Positions 1-7,840 of a DNA stretch of 64,000 nt are shown here, in pieces. This stretch comes from Pseudomonas entomophila (GTDB taxonomy: Bacteria; Pseudomonadota; Gammaproteobacteria; Pseudomonadales; Pseudomonadaceae): assembly GCF_018417595.1 (NCBI RefSeq), contig NZ_CP070982.1, positions 4,515,001 to 4,579,000 of the forward strand. Direction: 5' to 3'. The position numbers were made by a program, and so were the translations under genes. Every line of letters begins with the position of its first letter. The first letter of the stretch is position 1. The notes below the pieces were generated by a model, which was given only the letters and a program-made list of their open reading frames with translations, made no database searches and was not told the origin of the DNA.

Positions 1-86
1 GCGACCATGGCTTCAAGCCAGGCGACAAGATCCGTTGCCGCATCGTCGATGCCGATGAGTACGACATGTGGGCCGAGCCCATCTGA
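1..86 (+). CDS. rimO: Ribosomal protein S12 methylthiotransferase RimO, C-terminal end (partial)
   Basis: Only the last 27 codons are in the window, read in frame from base 3 to a TGA at 84-86. The peptide ends in a TRAM-type RNA-binding tail with 'GDKIRCRIVDADEYDMW'; the DEYD-aromatic ending is characteristic of RimO. RimO is a radical-SAM enzyme that methylthiolates Asp88 of ribosomal protein S12. The catalytic part lies upstream of the window, so the call rests on the C-terminal tail alone. A strong terminator follows within 20 bases. Confidence 0.8.
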   Translation, partial: DHGFKPGDKIRCRIVDADEYDMWAEPI

Positions 87-103
87 ACGATGCCCAGCTG
101 AAG

Positions 104-127
104 ATACCCCGCCTACTGGCGGGGTAT
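104..127 (+). terminator. Rho-independent terminator after rimO
   Basis: A perfect 10-bp stem (ATACCCCGCC / GGCGGGGTAT) with a TACT loop is followed by TTATTT. It ends the rimO transcript and shows that the acetyltransferase starting at 172 needs its own promoter or readthrough. Confidence 0.85.
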
Positions 128-171
128 TTATTTGCATCTATGTTTTCCTCAATGGCCCTGAGGATCATCGG

Positions 172-630
172 ATGTCGCCCACCGTCACGCTGCAGACGCC
201 CCGCCTGAGCGACTACCCCGAGCTGGTCCGGGTCTGGGAGGCCTCGGTCCGCGCCACCCACGACTTCCTGCCGGATGGCTACATCGTGTTGCTGCGCGAA
301 CACGTGCTCTGCAAATACCTCGATGCCGTGATGCTGGTCTGCTGCAAGGACAGCCATCGGCGCATCCTCGGTTTTGCCGGCGTGGCCAACGGCCGCGTCG
401 ACATGCTGTTCGTCGCGCCCGAGTACCGTGGCCAGGGTATCGGCCGGCGCCTGCTGCGGCATGCGGTAAACGAACTCAACGCCGAGCGGCTGGACGTCAA
501 CGAACAAAACCCACAAGCCTTGGGCTTCTACCTGCACGAAGGCTTCGAGGTGTATGGCCGCTCGGAAACAGACGGCCTTGGACAGCCTTACCCCCTACTG
601 CATATGAGGCTTGTTCGTACAACCCCCTAG
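172..630 (+). CDS. GNAT-family N-acetyltransferase, YjaB-like
   Basis: A 152-residue GCN5-related acetyltransferase that transfers acetyl from acetyl-CoA to an unknown amine. The acetyl-CoA pyrophosphate loop is visible as 'YRGQGIGRRLL' at about residues 87-97. The N-terminal ATHDFL, the 'LDVNEQNPQALGFY' stretch and the C-terminal GRSETDGLGQPYPLL match the E. coli YjaB pattern. I chose the ATG at 172 because the longer open frame back to position 7 runs through rimO and its terminator; a weak TGAGGA lies upstream of 172. The physiological substrate is not known for this family. It is cytosolic, with no signal peptide. Confidence 0.85.
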   Translation: MSPTVTLQTPRLSDYPELVRVWEASVRATHDFLPDGYIVLLREHVLCKYLDAVMLVCCKDSHRRILGFAGVANGRVDMLFVAPEYRGQGIGRRLLRHAVNELNAERLDVNEQNPQALGFYLHEGFEVYGRSETDGLGQPYPLLHMRLVRTTP

Positions 631-751
631 GACCTCCACCAACGAAACCGTCTCCCCTCTCCTAAAAGGCGGAAATGACATCGATTTGCAGCCGCGGAGC
701 TGCGCGGGCAGGTACAATGGAGGCTTTCCCTGCCTCGTGAAACCCTTGTCC

Positions 752-1462
752 ATGTCCGAACCCATTCGCCTTTCCAAACGCCTCATCGAACAGCTTGGCT
801 GCTCCCGCCGAGAGGCCGAACTGTACATAGAAGGCGGTTGGGTCACGGTCGATGGCGTGGTGGTCGAGCAACCGCAGTTCAAGGTCGCCGACCAGCGCGT
901 CGAACTGTTGCCCGGCGCCCGCGCCGAAACCCTGGAGCCTGTGACGCTACTGCTCAACCAGCAGGCGGGCCAGGACACGGCAGCCGCCCAGGCCAGCCTG
1001 AGCATGGCCAGCCTCAGTGATGCACACCGCGAAGGCGTGCGCCCGCTCCACGGGCATTTTGCCCGCCAGGCGTGCGTCGCCCCGCTGCTACCTGGTGCCA
1101 CCGGCCTGCAGCTGTTCACCCAGGACTGGCGGGTCACCCGCAAGCTCGACGCCGACCTGCGCCGCATGGAGCAGGAATACATCGTCCAGGTGAGCGGCGA
1201 AGCCAAGCCCGGCGCGCTGGAACGCCTTGCCCGCGGCGTCGAGCGCAAGGGCGTGGAACTGCCACGGGCCAAGGCCAGCTGGCAGAACGAACAGCACCTG
1301 CGCATGGTCCTGAAGAACCCGCAACCGGGGCTGATCGAGCAACTGTGCGAGACCGCCGGCCTGAAGGTCCTGGCCATGCGCCGCATCCGCCTGGGCGGCG
1401 TGTCGATGGGCAAGCTGCCATCGGGGCAGTGGCGCTATCTAGCCGCCACCGAACGTTTCTAG
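752..1462 (+). CDS. S4-domain RsuA/RluB-family pseudouridine synthase-like protein
   Basis: 236 residues. An N-terminal S4 RNA-binding domain (residues about 4-45, 'RLSKRLIEQLGCSRREAELY') is followed by an RsuA/RluB/RluF-type fold; the conserved tyrosine segment 'RMEQEYIVQV' and the C-terminal 'RIRLGGVSMGKLPSGQWR' are recognisable. Family members isomerise uridine in rRNA. The usual catalytic motif GRLDxxTxGL is degenerate: the aligned segment is 'PLLPGATGL' and Leu113 occupies the place of the catalytic Asp, so activity is doubtful. The ATG at 752 was chosen because the S4 domain begins there and upstream codons are non-coding in character. Confidence 0.75.
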   Translation: MSEPIRLSKRLIEQLGCSRREAELYIEGGWVTVDGVVVEQPQFKVADQRVELLPGARAETLEPVTLLLNQQAGQDTAAAQASLSMASLSDAHREGVRPLHGHFARQACVAPLLPGATGLQLFTQDWRVTRKLDADLRRMEQEYIVQVSGEAKPGALERLARGVERKGVELPRAKASWQNEQHLRMVLKNPQPGLIEQLCETAGLKVLAMRRIRLGGVSMGKLPSGQWRYLAATERF

Positions 1463-1512
1463 CCTCACCGCCGCGCAATGACTGGCGCGGCACCTGAACA
1501 GGATTCGCTGCA

Positions 1513-1974
1513 ATGAACCACAACGATGTACTGCGCAGCCTGCGCTACATGCTCAAGGCCAACGACCAGAAGATGGCCGAGATCATCAAGCTCTCCGGCC
1601 TGGAGGTCACCGCCGAGGCCATCGCCGGCTACGTGAAGAAGGAAGAAGAACCGGGCTTCGTGCGCTGCCCGGAAAAAGTCATGGCGCATTTTCTCGACGG
1701 CCTGGTGATCCACCGCCGCGGGCGTGACGACAGCCGTGCGCCGCAGCCCGTCGAAGTGCCGGTGACCAACAACACCGTACTGAAGAAACTGCGGGTGGCA
1801 TTTGAATTGAAGGAAGACGACCTGCACGCGGTGCTCAAGTCGGTGAACTTCCCAGTCTCGAAACCCGAGCTCAGCGCCCTGTTCCGCAAGGTCGGCCATG
1901 ACAACTACCGCCCCTGCGGCGACCAGTTGCTGCGCAACTTCCTCAAGGGCCTGACGCTTCGCGTGCGCGGCTGA
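1513..1974 (+). CDS. DUF1456 family protein (YehS-like)
   Basis: 153 residues containing two copies of the DUF1456 repeat: residues about 4-70 (MNHNDVLRSLRYMLKANDQKM...) and about 83-148 (NNTVLKKLRVAFELKEDDLHAVLKS...). This two-repeat architecture is that of E. coli YehS. No enzymatic motif, signal peptide or membrane segment is visible and the function is unknown. The ATG is preceded by AACAGGATTCGCTGCA. trmO starts only 6 bases after its stop, suggesting co-transcription. Confidence 0.85.
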   Translation: MNHNDVLRSLRYMLKANDQKMAEIIKLSGLEVTAEAIAGYVKKEEEPGFVRCPEKVMAHFLDGLVIHRRGRDDSRAPQPVEVPVTNNTVLKKLRVAFELKEDDLHAVLKSVNFPVSKPELSALFRKVGHDNYRPCGDQLLRNFLKGLTLRVRG

Positions 1975-1980
1975 CGGGCG

Positions 1981-2676
1981 ATGCAGCATACGGTCTCGCC
2001 GGTCGGCATCGTCCACTCCTGTTTCAAGGAGAAGTTCGCCATTCCGCGCCAACCACAACTGGCACCTGCTGCTCGTGGCGTGCTGGAACTGTTGCCGCCG
2101 TTCGACAATGGCGATGCGGTGGCGGGCCTGGAACAGGTCAGCCATGTCTGGCTGTTGTTTCTCTTCCATGAAGCGCTGGAGGAAAAGCCACGGCTGAAAG
2201 TGCGACCGCCCCGCCTGGGGGGCAACAAGAGCATGGGGGTGTTTGCCACCCGGGCCACCCACCGCCCCAACGGCATCGGGCAGTCGGTGGTCCGCCTGGA
2301 AGGCATCGAGCCTGGGCGTTTGCTGCTATCGGGTATCGACCTGCTGGATGGCACGCCGGTGCTGGATATCAAGCCGTATGTGCCCTACGCGGACAGCATT
2401 GCCGGCGCGAGCAACCTGATGGCCAGCGATGCACCAGAGGCGATCATCGTCGAATGGAGCGAAAGCGCCCTGCCCCAAGCCCATGAGCAGGCACAACGCC
2501 TGCAAGAACCACTGGTGGAACTGATCGAGCAGTGCCTGGCACAGGACCCTCGACCGGCCTATCAAGTGCCACCGGCGGAACGGGTATATGGGGTGAAGTT
2601 CTGGGATGTGCAGGTCAGGTGGCATTACCCACAACCGGATCGGATCCGGGTGTTGGAAGTGGTCCGGGAAGGCTGA
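1981..2676 (+). CDS. trmO: tRNA (N6-threonylcarbamoyladenosine(37)-N6)-methyltransferase TrmO
   Basis: 231 residues. TrmO (formerly YaeB/TsaA) methylates t6A at position 37 of tRNAs to m6t6A using S-adenosylmethionine. Visible features are the N-terminal 'PVGIVHSCFKEKFAIPRQP' strand region, the 'GVFATRATHRPNGIGQSVV' SAM/substrate segment at about residues 87-105, 'LLDGTPVLDIKPYVPYAD' at about 121-138, and the C-terminal TrmO extension 'RVYGVKFWDVQVRW'. The length fits the bacterial family. It lies 6 bp after the DUF1456 gene and ends before a shared bidirectional terminator. Confidence 0.93.
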   Translation: MQHTVSPVGIVHSCFKEKFAIPRQPQLAPAARGVLELLPPFDNGDAVAGLEQVSHVWLLFLFHEALEEKPRLKVRPPRLGGNKSMGVFATRATHRPNGIGQSVVRLEGIEPGRLLLSGIDLLDGTPVLDIKPYVPYADSIAGASNLMASDAPEAIIVEWSESALPQAHEQAQRLQEPLVELIEQCLAQDPRPAYQVPPAERVYGVKFWDVQVRWHYPQPDRIRVLEVVREG

Positions 2677-2688
2677 AGCCATCTGTTC

Positions 2689-2702
2689 GCCGGCAAGCCG
2701 GC
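2689..2702. repeat. REP-like palindrome
   Basis: GCCGGC-AA-GCCGGC is the core of a P. putida-type REP element, sitting in the gap between trmO and fpr. It is a single short unit. Confidence 0.5.
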
Positions 2703-2758
2703 ACTCCAAGGACTGCTGCGGCACCTGTATGGCAACCGCGATCTCGCAGGCATAAAAA

Positions 2759-2780
2759 AACGCAGGCCCAGGCCTGCGTT
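2759..2780. terminator. Bidirectional Rho-independent terminator between trmO and fpr
   Basis: AACGCAGGCC / GGCCTGCGTT, a 10-bp perfect stem with a 2-nt CA gap, has a run of A on the left and TT on the right, so it can end both the plus-strand trmO and minus-strand fpr transcripts. Confidence 0.85.
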
Positions 2781-2800
2781 TTGCGTTTACCGCGATCGCC

Positions 2801-3580
2801 TTACTTCTCGACGAACGCACGCTCGATCAGGTAGTCACCCGGCTCGCGCATGCGCGGGGAGATCTTCAGGCCGAAGCTGTCGAGCACTTCGCTGGTCTCG
2901 TCGAGCATGCTCGGGCTGCCGCAGATCATGGCGCGATCGTCCTGCGGGTTGATCGGTGGCAGGCCGATGTCGCTGAACAGCTTGCCGCTGCGCATCAGGT
3001 CGGTCAGGCGGCCCTGATTCTCGAAGGGTTCGCGGGTCACGGTCGGGTAGTAGATCAGCTTGTCGCGCACGGACTCGCCGAAGAACTCGTTCTGCGGCAG
3101 GTGCTCGGTGATGAACTCGCGGTAGGCGACTTCGTTCACGTAGCGCACACCGTGGACCAGGATCACTTTCTCGAAGCGTTCGTAGGTTTCCGGGTCCTGG
3201 ATGACGCTCATGAACGGCGCCAGGCCGGTGCCGGTGCTCAGCAGGTACAGGTGCTTGCCCGGGTTCAGGTCGTCGAGCACCAGGGTACCGGTGGGTTTCT
3301 TGCTGATGATGATCTCGTCGCCTTCCTTCAGGTGCTGCAGCTGGGAGGTCAGCGGGCCGTCCGGCACCTTGATGCTGAAGAACTCCAGGTGCTCTTCCCA
3401 GTTCGGCGAGGCGATCGAATAGGCGCGCATGAGCGGACGGCCGCTGTCCTGCTGCAGGCCGATCATCACGAACTGACCGTTCTCGAAGCGCAGGCCCGGG
3501 TCGCGGGTGCACTTGAAGCTGAACAGGGTGTCGTTCCAGTGGTGCACACTGAGGACACGTTCGTGGTTCATGTTGCTCAT
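2801..3580 (-). CDS. fpr: Ferredoxin--NADP+ reductase Fpr (FprA type)
   Basis: 259 residues, the expected length for bacterial subclass I FNRs. It moves electrons between NADPH and ferredoxin/flavodoxin in the cytosol, supporting Fe-S cluster repair and oxidative-stress responses. The FAD motif 'RAYSIASP' is at about residues 49-56, the NADP-binding glycine-rich loop 'STGTGLAPFMS' at about 115-125, and 'MICGSPSML' near the C-terminus binds NADP. It ends in 'ERAFVEK', typical of the FprA type. The divergent finR gene starts 120 bp upstream; FinR is the known superoxide- and iron-responsive LysR activator of fpr in P. putida. Confidence 0.95.
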   Translation of the reverse strand: MSNMNHERVLSVHHWNDTLFSFKCTRDPGLRFENGQFVMIGLQQDSGRPLMRAYSIASPNWEEHLEFFSIKVPDGPLTSQLQHLKEGDEIIISKKPTGTLVLDDLNPGKHLYLLSTGTGLAPFMSVIQDPETYERFEKVILVHGVRYVNEVAYREFITEHLPQNEFFGESVRDKLIYYPTVTREPFENQGRLTDLMRSGKLFSDIGLPPINPQDDRAMICGSPSMLDETSEVLDSFGLKISPRMREPGDYLIERAFVEK

Positions 3581-3700
3581 CTAAGGGGCTCCTGAAGAAA
3601 GACGCGGCGCGCGCAAGACGCGCAGTTGCGCGATAGTTTAGGGGCAGCGACAATATCTGTTAACTGAATTATCAAGATATGTGTTATCGGTTATATAGAT
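3581..3700. promoter_or_regulatory. Divergent fpr/finR promoter region
   Basis: 120-bp intergenic region with AT-rich inverted elements: ATATCT at 3652-3657 and AGATAT at about 3674-3679 flank a short spacer, with another AGATAT just before the finR ATG. A LysR T-N11-A type site is expected here because FinR regulates fpr. The exact operator is inferred, not proven. Confidence 0.5.
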
Positions 3701-4627
3701 ATGCGATTCACACTCCGTCAACTCCAGGTCTTCGTCGCCGTCGCCCAGCACCAGAGCGTGTCCCGGGCCGCCGGCGTGCTGGCCTTGTCGCAATCGGCCG
3801 CCAGCACCTCTATCACCGAGCTGGAGCGGCAATCCAGCTGCCAGCTGTTCGACCGCGCAGGCAAGCGCCTGAGCCTGAACGCCCTGGGCCACCAACTGCT
3901 GCCCCAGGCCGTCGCCCTGCTCGACCAGGCCAAGGAAATCGAGGACCTGCTCAACGGCAAGTCGGGGTTTGGCTCGTTGGCGGTCGGCGCCACCCTGACC
4001 ATCGGCAATTACCTGGCCACCTTGCTGATCGGCAGCTTCATGCAGGTGCACCCGGAAAGCCAGGTCAAGCTGCACGTGCAGAACACCGCACATATCGTGC
4101 ATCAGGTTGCCCACTACGAAATTGACCTGGGTCTAATCGAAGGCGACTGCAACCACCCCGACCTCGAAGTGCGGCCTTGGGTAGAGGATGAACTGGTGGT
4201 GTTCTGCGCCCCGCAGCATCCACTGGCCAAGGTAGGCCACGCCGATATGGAGCAATTGGCCAACGAGGCGTGGATCCTTCGTGAACAGGGCTCGGGCACC
4301 CGCTTGACCTTCGACCAAGCCATGCGCCATCACCGCGCCAACCTGAACATCCGCCTGGAGCTGGAGCACACCGAAGCGATCAAGCGCGCGGTCGAGTCTG
4401 GCCTGGGGATTGGTTGCATCTCGCGCCTGGCGCTGCGTGACGCCTTCCGACGCGGCAGCCTGGTGCCGGTGGAAACCCCGGCACTGGACCTGTTGCGGCA
4501 GTTCTACTTCATCTGGCACAAGCAGAAGTACCAGACCTCAGCCATGCGTGAGTTTCTTGAACTGTGTCGCAGCTTCACAGCAGGCGTACGGCGCAGTGAC
4601 GAAATCGTCCTGCCGCCGATCGCCTGA
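3701..4627 (+). CDS. finR: LysR-type transcriptional regulator FinR
   Basis: 308 residues. The N-terminal winged helix-turn-helix spans residues about 4-62 (LRQLQVFVAVAQHQSVSRAA), followed by a LysR effector domain (about 88-290). It is divergent from fpr with a 120-bp shared promoter, the arrangement of FinR in P. putida, where it activates fpr under superoxide and iron depletion. Function is inferred from this synteny and family membership. The start ATG lies directly in the AT-rich intergenic box; no strong Shine-Dalgarno is visible. Confidence 0.9.
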   Translation: MRFTLRQLQVFVAVAQHQSVSRAAGVLALSQSAASTSITELERQSSCQLFDRAGKRLSLNALGHQLLPQAVALLDQAKEIEDLLNGKSGFGSLAVGATLTIGNYLATLLIGSFMQVHPESQVKLHVQNTAHIVHQVAHYEIDLGLIEGDCNHPDLEVRPWVEDELVVFCAPQHPLAKVGHADMEQLANEAWILREQGSGTRLTFDQAMRHHRANLNIRLELEHTEAIKRAVESGLGIGCISRLALRDAFRRGSLVPVETPALDLLRQFYFIWHKQKYQTSAMREFLELCRSFTAGVRRSDEIVLPPIA

Positions 4628-4630
4628 GCG

Positions 4631-4996
4631 CTAGCCCAACAGGATCACGCCCCAGACCACGGCCACCATGCTCATGGCCACCAGTTGCGCAGCGCTGCCC
4701 ATATCCTTGGCGTTCTTCGACAAGGGGTGGCGCTCCAGGGAGATGCGGTCGATGGCCGCCTCGACGGCGGAGTTCAACAACTCCACGATCAGCCCCAGCA
4801 AGCACACGGCAATGAGGATGGCCCGCTCAACGCGGCTGACCGGCAGCCAGAAGGCCGTCGGGATCAGCAGTACATTGAGCAGTACCAGCTGGCGGAAGGC
4901 GGCCTCGCCCTTGAAGGCGGTGCGCAGGCCGTCCAGCGAGTAGCCGGCGGCGTTGAAAATGCGTTTGAGGCCGGTCTGGCCCTTGAATGGCGACAT
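4631..4996 (-). CDS. dgkA: Diacylglycerol kinase DgkA
   Basis: 121 residues, three transmembrane helices (about 33-50, 56-74, 98-118), the compact trimeric prokaryotic DAG kinase. It phosphorylates diacylglycerol with ATP at the inner membrane, recycling lipid from membrane-derived glucan or LPS modification. The family signature 'ELLNSAVEAAIDRIS' (catalytic Glu and Asn region) lies at about residues 72-86. It converges with finR, whose stop is 3 bases away, and lies downstream of erdR in the same direction, an arrangement also found in P. aeruginosa. Confidence 0.95.
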   Translation of the reverse strand: MSPFKGQTGLKRIFNAAGYSLDGLRTAFKGEAAFRQLVLLNVLLIPTAFWLPVSRVERAILIAVCLLGLIVELLNSAVEAAIDRISLERHPLSKNAKDMGSAAQLVAMSMVAVVWGVILLG

Positions 4997-5071
4997 GGGT
5001 GCGTCACTTCACCGTTGAAAGGCCTGAAGGCTAGTTCAGTTCGAGTCAAAAAAGCGTGAACGTTCGGGCAC

Positions 5072-5722
5072 TTAGCTGCCCGAAACCGATTCAAGTTGTT
5101 GCAGCAGCAACGCCGCCTGGGTTCGCGTGCGCACACCCAGCTTGCGGAAAATCGCCGTCACGTGAGCCTTGATGGTCGCCTCCGAGACATTCAGTTCGTA
5201 GGCGATCTGCTTGTTCAACAGGCCCTCACAGACCATGGTCAGTACACGGAACTGTTGGGGCGTGAGGCTTGCCAGGCCTTCGCTGGCGGCCTTGGCTTCG
5301 GCTGAAACGTCGACCTTTTCGAATGCCTGCGGCGGCCACCAGACATCACCGTCAAGCACATTGCGCACCGCTTCCTGGATCTTGCTCAGCTCGCTGGACT
5401 TGGGGATGAAACCACTGGCGCCGAACTCGCGGGACTTCACCACGACCGCCGCCTCTTCCTGGGCCGAGACCATCACCACAGGGATCTGCGGGTACTGCCC
5501 GCGCAACAGGACCAGGCCAGAGAAACCATAGGCGCCGGGCATGTTCAGGTCCAGCAGGACCAGGTCCCAGTCGGCTTTCTCGGTCAGACTGGTTTCCAGT
5601 TCGGCGATGCTCGCCACTTCGACCAGACGCACATCCGGGCCCAGACCGAGGGTAACGGCCTGGCGCAGTGCGCTACGGAACAGCGGGTGGTCATCGGCAA
5701 TCAGGATTTCGTATGTGGCCAT
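5072..5722 (-). CDS. erdR: LuxR/NarL-type response regulator ErdR
   Basis: 216 residues. The receiver domain (about 4-120) has the acidic pair 'ADDHPLF' near the start and the phosphoacceptor Asp in 'LVLLDLNMPG' at about residue 58. The C-terminal LuxR helix-turn-helix (about 150-210) has 'LTPQQFRVL' and 'NVSEATIKAHVTAIFRKLGV'. Position next to dgkA matches ErdR of P. aeruginosa, the regulator of ethanol oxidation genes that also activates acetate utilisation. No sensor kinase is adjacent. The 256-bp region upstream (5723-5978) holds no gene I can support and presumably carries its promoter. Confidence 0.85.
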   Translation of the reverse strand: MATYEILIADDHPLFRSALRQAVTLGLGPDVRLVEVASIAELETSLTEKADWDLVLLDLNMPGAYGFSGLVLLRGQYPQIPVVMVSAQEEAAVVVKSREFGASGFIPKSSELSKIQEAVRNVLDGDVWWPPQAFEKVDVSAEAKAASEGLASLTPQQFRVLTMVCEGLLNKQIAYELNVSEATIKAHVTAIFRKLGVRTRTQAALLLQQLESVSGS

Positions 5723-5978
5723 CGATCTAGGGATCCTGTTCTGTGCCAGGCGCGGGGGTACGGAATACGCCTGGCGGGCAACTCAAGGCACGAGCGGCAA
5801 GTCCGCCGGCCGGGATGGCACAGCGAAGTCCGGGGTAACGGCTGCTTCGTCATGCCTGAAGCGGCGCCAAGGATGCCGAGCACGCCCCGGGTGGTCAAGC
5901 CAATTGCCCGGTCGCCCCCGCCTACCCTGGCTGCCAGCCCGGACAGTATGTACCAATCCGTCGCGCCTGCCCCTTGGA

Positions 5979-6689
5979 CTATAGGAAGGTATGCAAACGC
6001 CGATGTACCTCATCCTGCTCGTCCAGCGGCAGGCGGCGCTTGCCGCTGAGGTAGTGCAGGCTGAACACATCCAGGTAGGCGTCCAGGGCCTGGGAGGCCT
6101 GATTGTCGCCGGCCAGGTCCAGGCACATGGCCGCCACTTCCGCAGTGCAGAAGTGGTCATCGCGCTTGGAGCGGCGCAGGCGATAGCGCGACATCTGCTC
6201 GGCCTCCAGGCTCAGCACCGGGAAACGGTCCAGGTAGGGGCTCTTGCGGAACATCTTGCGCGCTTCGGTCCAGGTGGCGTCGAGCAGGATAAACAACGGC
6301 CGTTTGCCCGGCTGGCGCACGACTTCGTTGACCACCCGCTCTTCGGCCACGAACTCGCCGGGAAAGACAATGTACGGCTGCCACTGGGGGTGCTCCAGCA
6401 ATGCCAGCAGCCCTTCGTCCACCGACGTGCGCAGCCAACCAAAGGCCGAGGTATCCTCGATCAGGTCGGCGATCAGCCAGCCGGTATTGGTCGGTTTCAA
6501 CGGCTCGGTGTCGTGCATCAGCAGGCACACGCCGGACTCGGCCTGCACCCGCGGTTTCCAGGCGCACAGGCAATGGCTGGCGATCACCCGGCAATCCGGG
6601 CAACGCTCGGCCCGGGAACCACGGGCGACAAAGGGTTTGATGCTGCGCGCCAGGCGCTCGGCGCGCAGCCGCGCTACCGCGTGGCTCAT
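5979..6689 (-). CDS. tapT: DTW-domain tRNA-uridine aminocarboxypropyltransferase TapT-like
   Basis: 236 residues. The DTW domain is named after the motif seen here as 'LLDATWTEARKM' at about residues 136-147; the N-terminal 'RCPDCRVIASHCLCAW' (residues about 28-43) supplies the clustered cysteines that bind zinc. E. coli TapT (YfiP) makes acp3U at position 47 of tRNAs from SAM, and this protein has the same architecture and length. It is cytosolic. No operon partner is evident. Confidence 0.85.
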   Translation of the reverse strand: MSHAVARLRAERLARSIKPFVARGSRAERCPDCRVIASHCLCAWKPRVQAESGVCLLMHDTEPLKPTNTGWLIADLIEDTSAFGWLRTSVDEGLLALLEHPQWQPYIVFPGEFVAEERVVNEVVRQPGKRPLFILLDATWTEARKMFRKSPYLDRFPVLSLEAEQMSRYRLRRSKRDDHFCTAEVAAMCLDLAGDNQASQALDAYLDVFSLHYLSGKRRLPLDEQDEVHRRLHTFL

Positions 6690-6903
6690 GGCTGCAGACC
6701 TGGGTATTGGAAGAGGACGAACACGGGTACGACTCGACGGGTAACAAGGCCCCAGTCTACCAGACGGTGTGTCATTTGCCGTGCAGGCGTGCCGAGGGGT
6801 CCTTTATAATCACACGCTTTGGCGGCCGGGAAACCCTGCGGTTCCATGGAACGCCGCCCGCCGGCGCAGGTCAAAGCGCCAGTCATCGAACCAGGAGAGA
6901 TCC

Positions 6904-7326
6904 ATGCTGCGTGTTATTGCCCCGACCCTGAGCCTGCTGCTCGCCCTGCCTCTGGCTGCCCAGGCGGCGTCCAAGCAGGAATACGAGCTGACCCAAATGC
7001 TGGAGAAGGTCGCCAAGGAAAGCAGCGTCGGTACCCCACGGGCCATCAACGAAGACATCCTCGACCAGGGTTACACTGTCGAGAAGGGCAAGGCCCTGGT
7101 CAATCACCTGAGCGTGCGCGAGAGCCATGCAGAACGCATGCGCGCCAACCCGCAGCAGGTTCGCAGCCAACTCGGCGACAGTGTCTGCCGCAACAATGGC
7201 TACCGCCAGCTGATGTCCAAGGGCGCGGTGCTGGTCTACCGCTTTACCGTCTACAAGACCAATCAACCGGTCATGGACCAGGCCTTCGATGCCGCCAGCT
7301 GTGCAGCAGGTAACAAGAAGAAGTGA
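6904..7326 (+). CDS. Secreted QSregVF-family protein (PA3611-like)
   Basis: 140 residues with a clear signal peptide (residues 1-21: MLRVIAPTLSLLLALPLAAQ, cleavage near AQA-A). The mature part contains two cysteines ('SVCRNNG' and 'ASCAAG') that could form a disulphide, fitting a periplasmic or secreted location. The sequence fits the Pseudomonas family typified by PA3611, annotated as a quorum-sensing-regulated virulence factor; the biochemical role is unknown. The ATG at 6904 is preceded by CCAGGAGAGATCC, a strong Shine-Dalgarno, so the longer frame from 6769 is not used. Confidence 0.8.
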   Translation: MLRVIAPTLSLLLALPLAAQAASKQEYELTQMLEKVAKESSVGTPRAINEDILDQGYTVEKGKALVNHLSVRESHAERMRANPQQVRSQLGDSVCRNNGYRQLMSKGAVLVYRFTVYKTNQPVMDQAFDAASCAAGNKKK

Positions 7327-7327
7327 T

Positions 7328-7534
7328 TCAGGCGGTCTGATCACTGTGGCTGGCGCGTAGCGGCTCCTCATCGGCACGCAGCTCCGCCAGCAACGCCTGC
7401 ACATAGCGCGAATGAGGCTCGGCCCCCTGCAGACGGCGCAGGCACTCACCCTCCAGGCTCAGATGATGAGCCCGGGCTTCCCGCGCCAGGCACTGCAACA
7501 GTTGCCCATCCACCTCGATCACCAGCCGATGCAT
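7328..7534 (-). CDS. Small hypothetical protein, possible ribbon-helix-helix fold
   Basis: 68 residues, 'MHRLVIEVDGQLLQCLAREA' at the N-terminus: a beta strand followed by two predicted helices (AREARAHHLSLEGECLRRLQ) resembling RHH antitoxin-type proteins such as FitA. Its stop lies one base beyond the stop of the preceding plus-strand gene, so the two are convergent. No toxin gene is beside it. I recognise no specific family. Codon use is typical of the region, which supports it being real. Confidence 0.5.
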   Translation of the reverse strand: MHRLVIEVDGQLLQCLAREARAHHLSLEGECLRRLQGAEPHSRYVQALLAELRADEEPLRASHSDQTA

Positions 7535-7840
7535 ACCGCACCTCCCCGCATCGCGTGCAACAGCCCCTCCAGTAAACCAAAGCCTCTACCGGGTGGACTG
7601 CAAGCCGACCGACGGCCTGTTCACGTCCGGGGCGGCACGAAGCCATGCCAGCGTCTAGATTGAAAGCGAGTACCCCACAACGACAACAAGATGGACTTGC
7701 CACTGCAACATGGCCTTGAAGGCCTACTGCAATGCCCGAGGCGCACACTCGGGCCACAGCAGCCAGCGACACACGCAGTGTCGCGGCCGGGACACGGTCA
7801 TCGACCCGGTCAGAGGTTTTGCTGCAGAAGGAGACGTTGA
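7535..7840. other. Intergenic region upstream of the LOG-family gene
   Basis: About 300 bp with no convincing gene. It holds the promoter region of the gene at 7841 and a strong Shine-Dalgarno, AGAAGGAGACGTTGA, just before its ATG. I see no terminator, REP or RNA gene here. Confidence 0.6.

Noticed and set aside
13-537. 174-codon open frame on the minus strand
   Set aside because: Antisense to the acetyltransferase and the rimO end; it would cross the rimO terminator.
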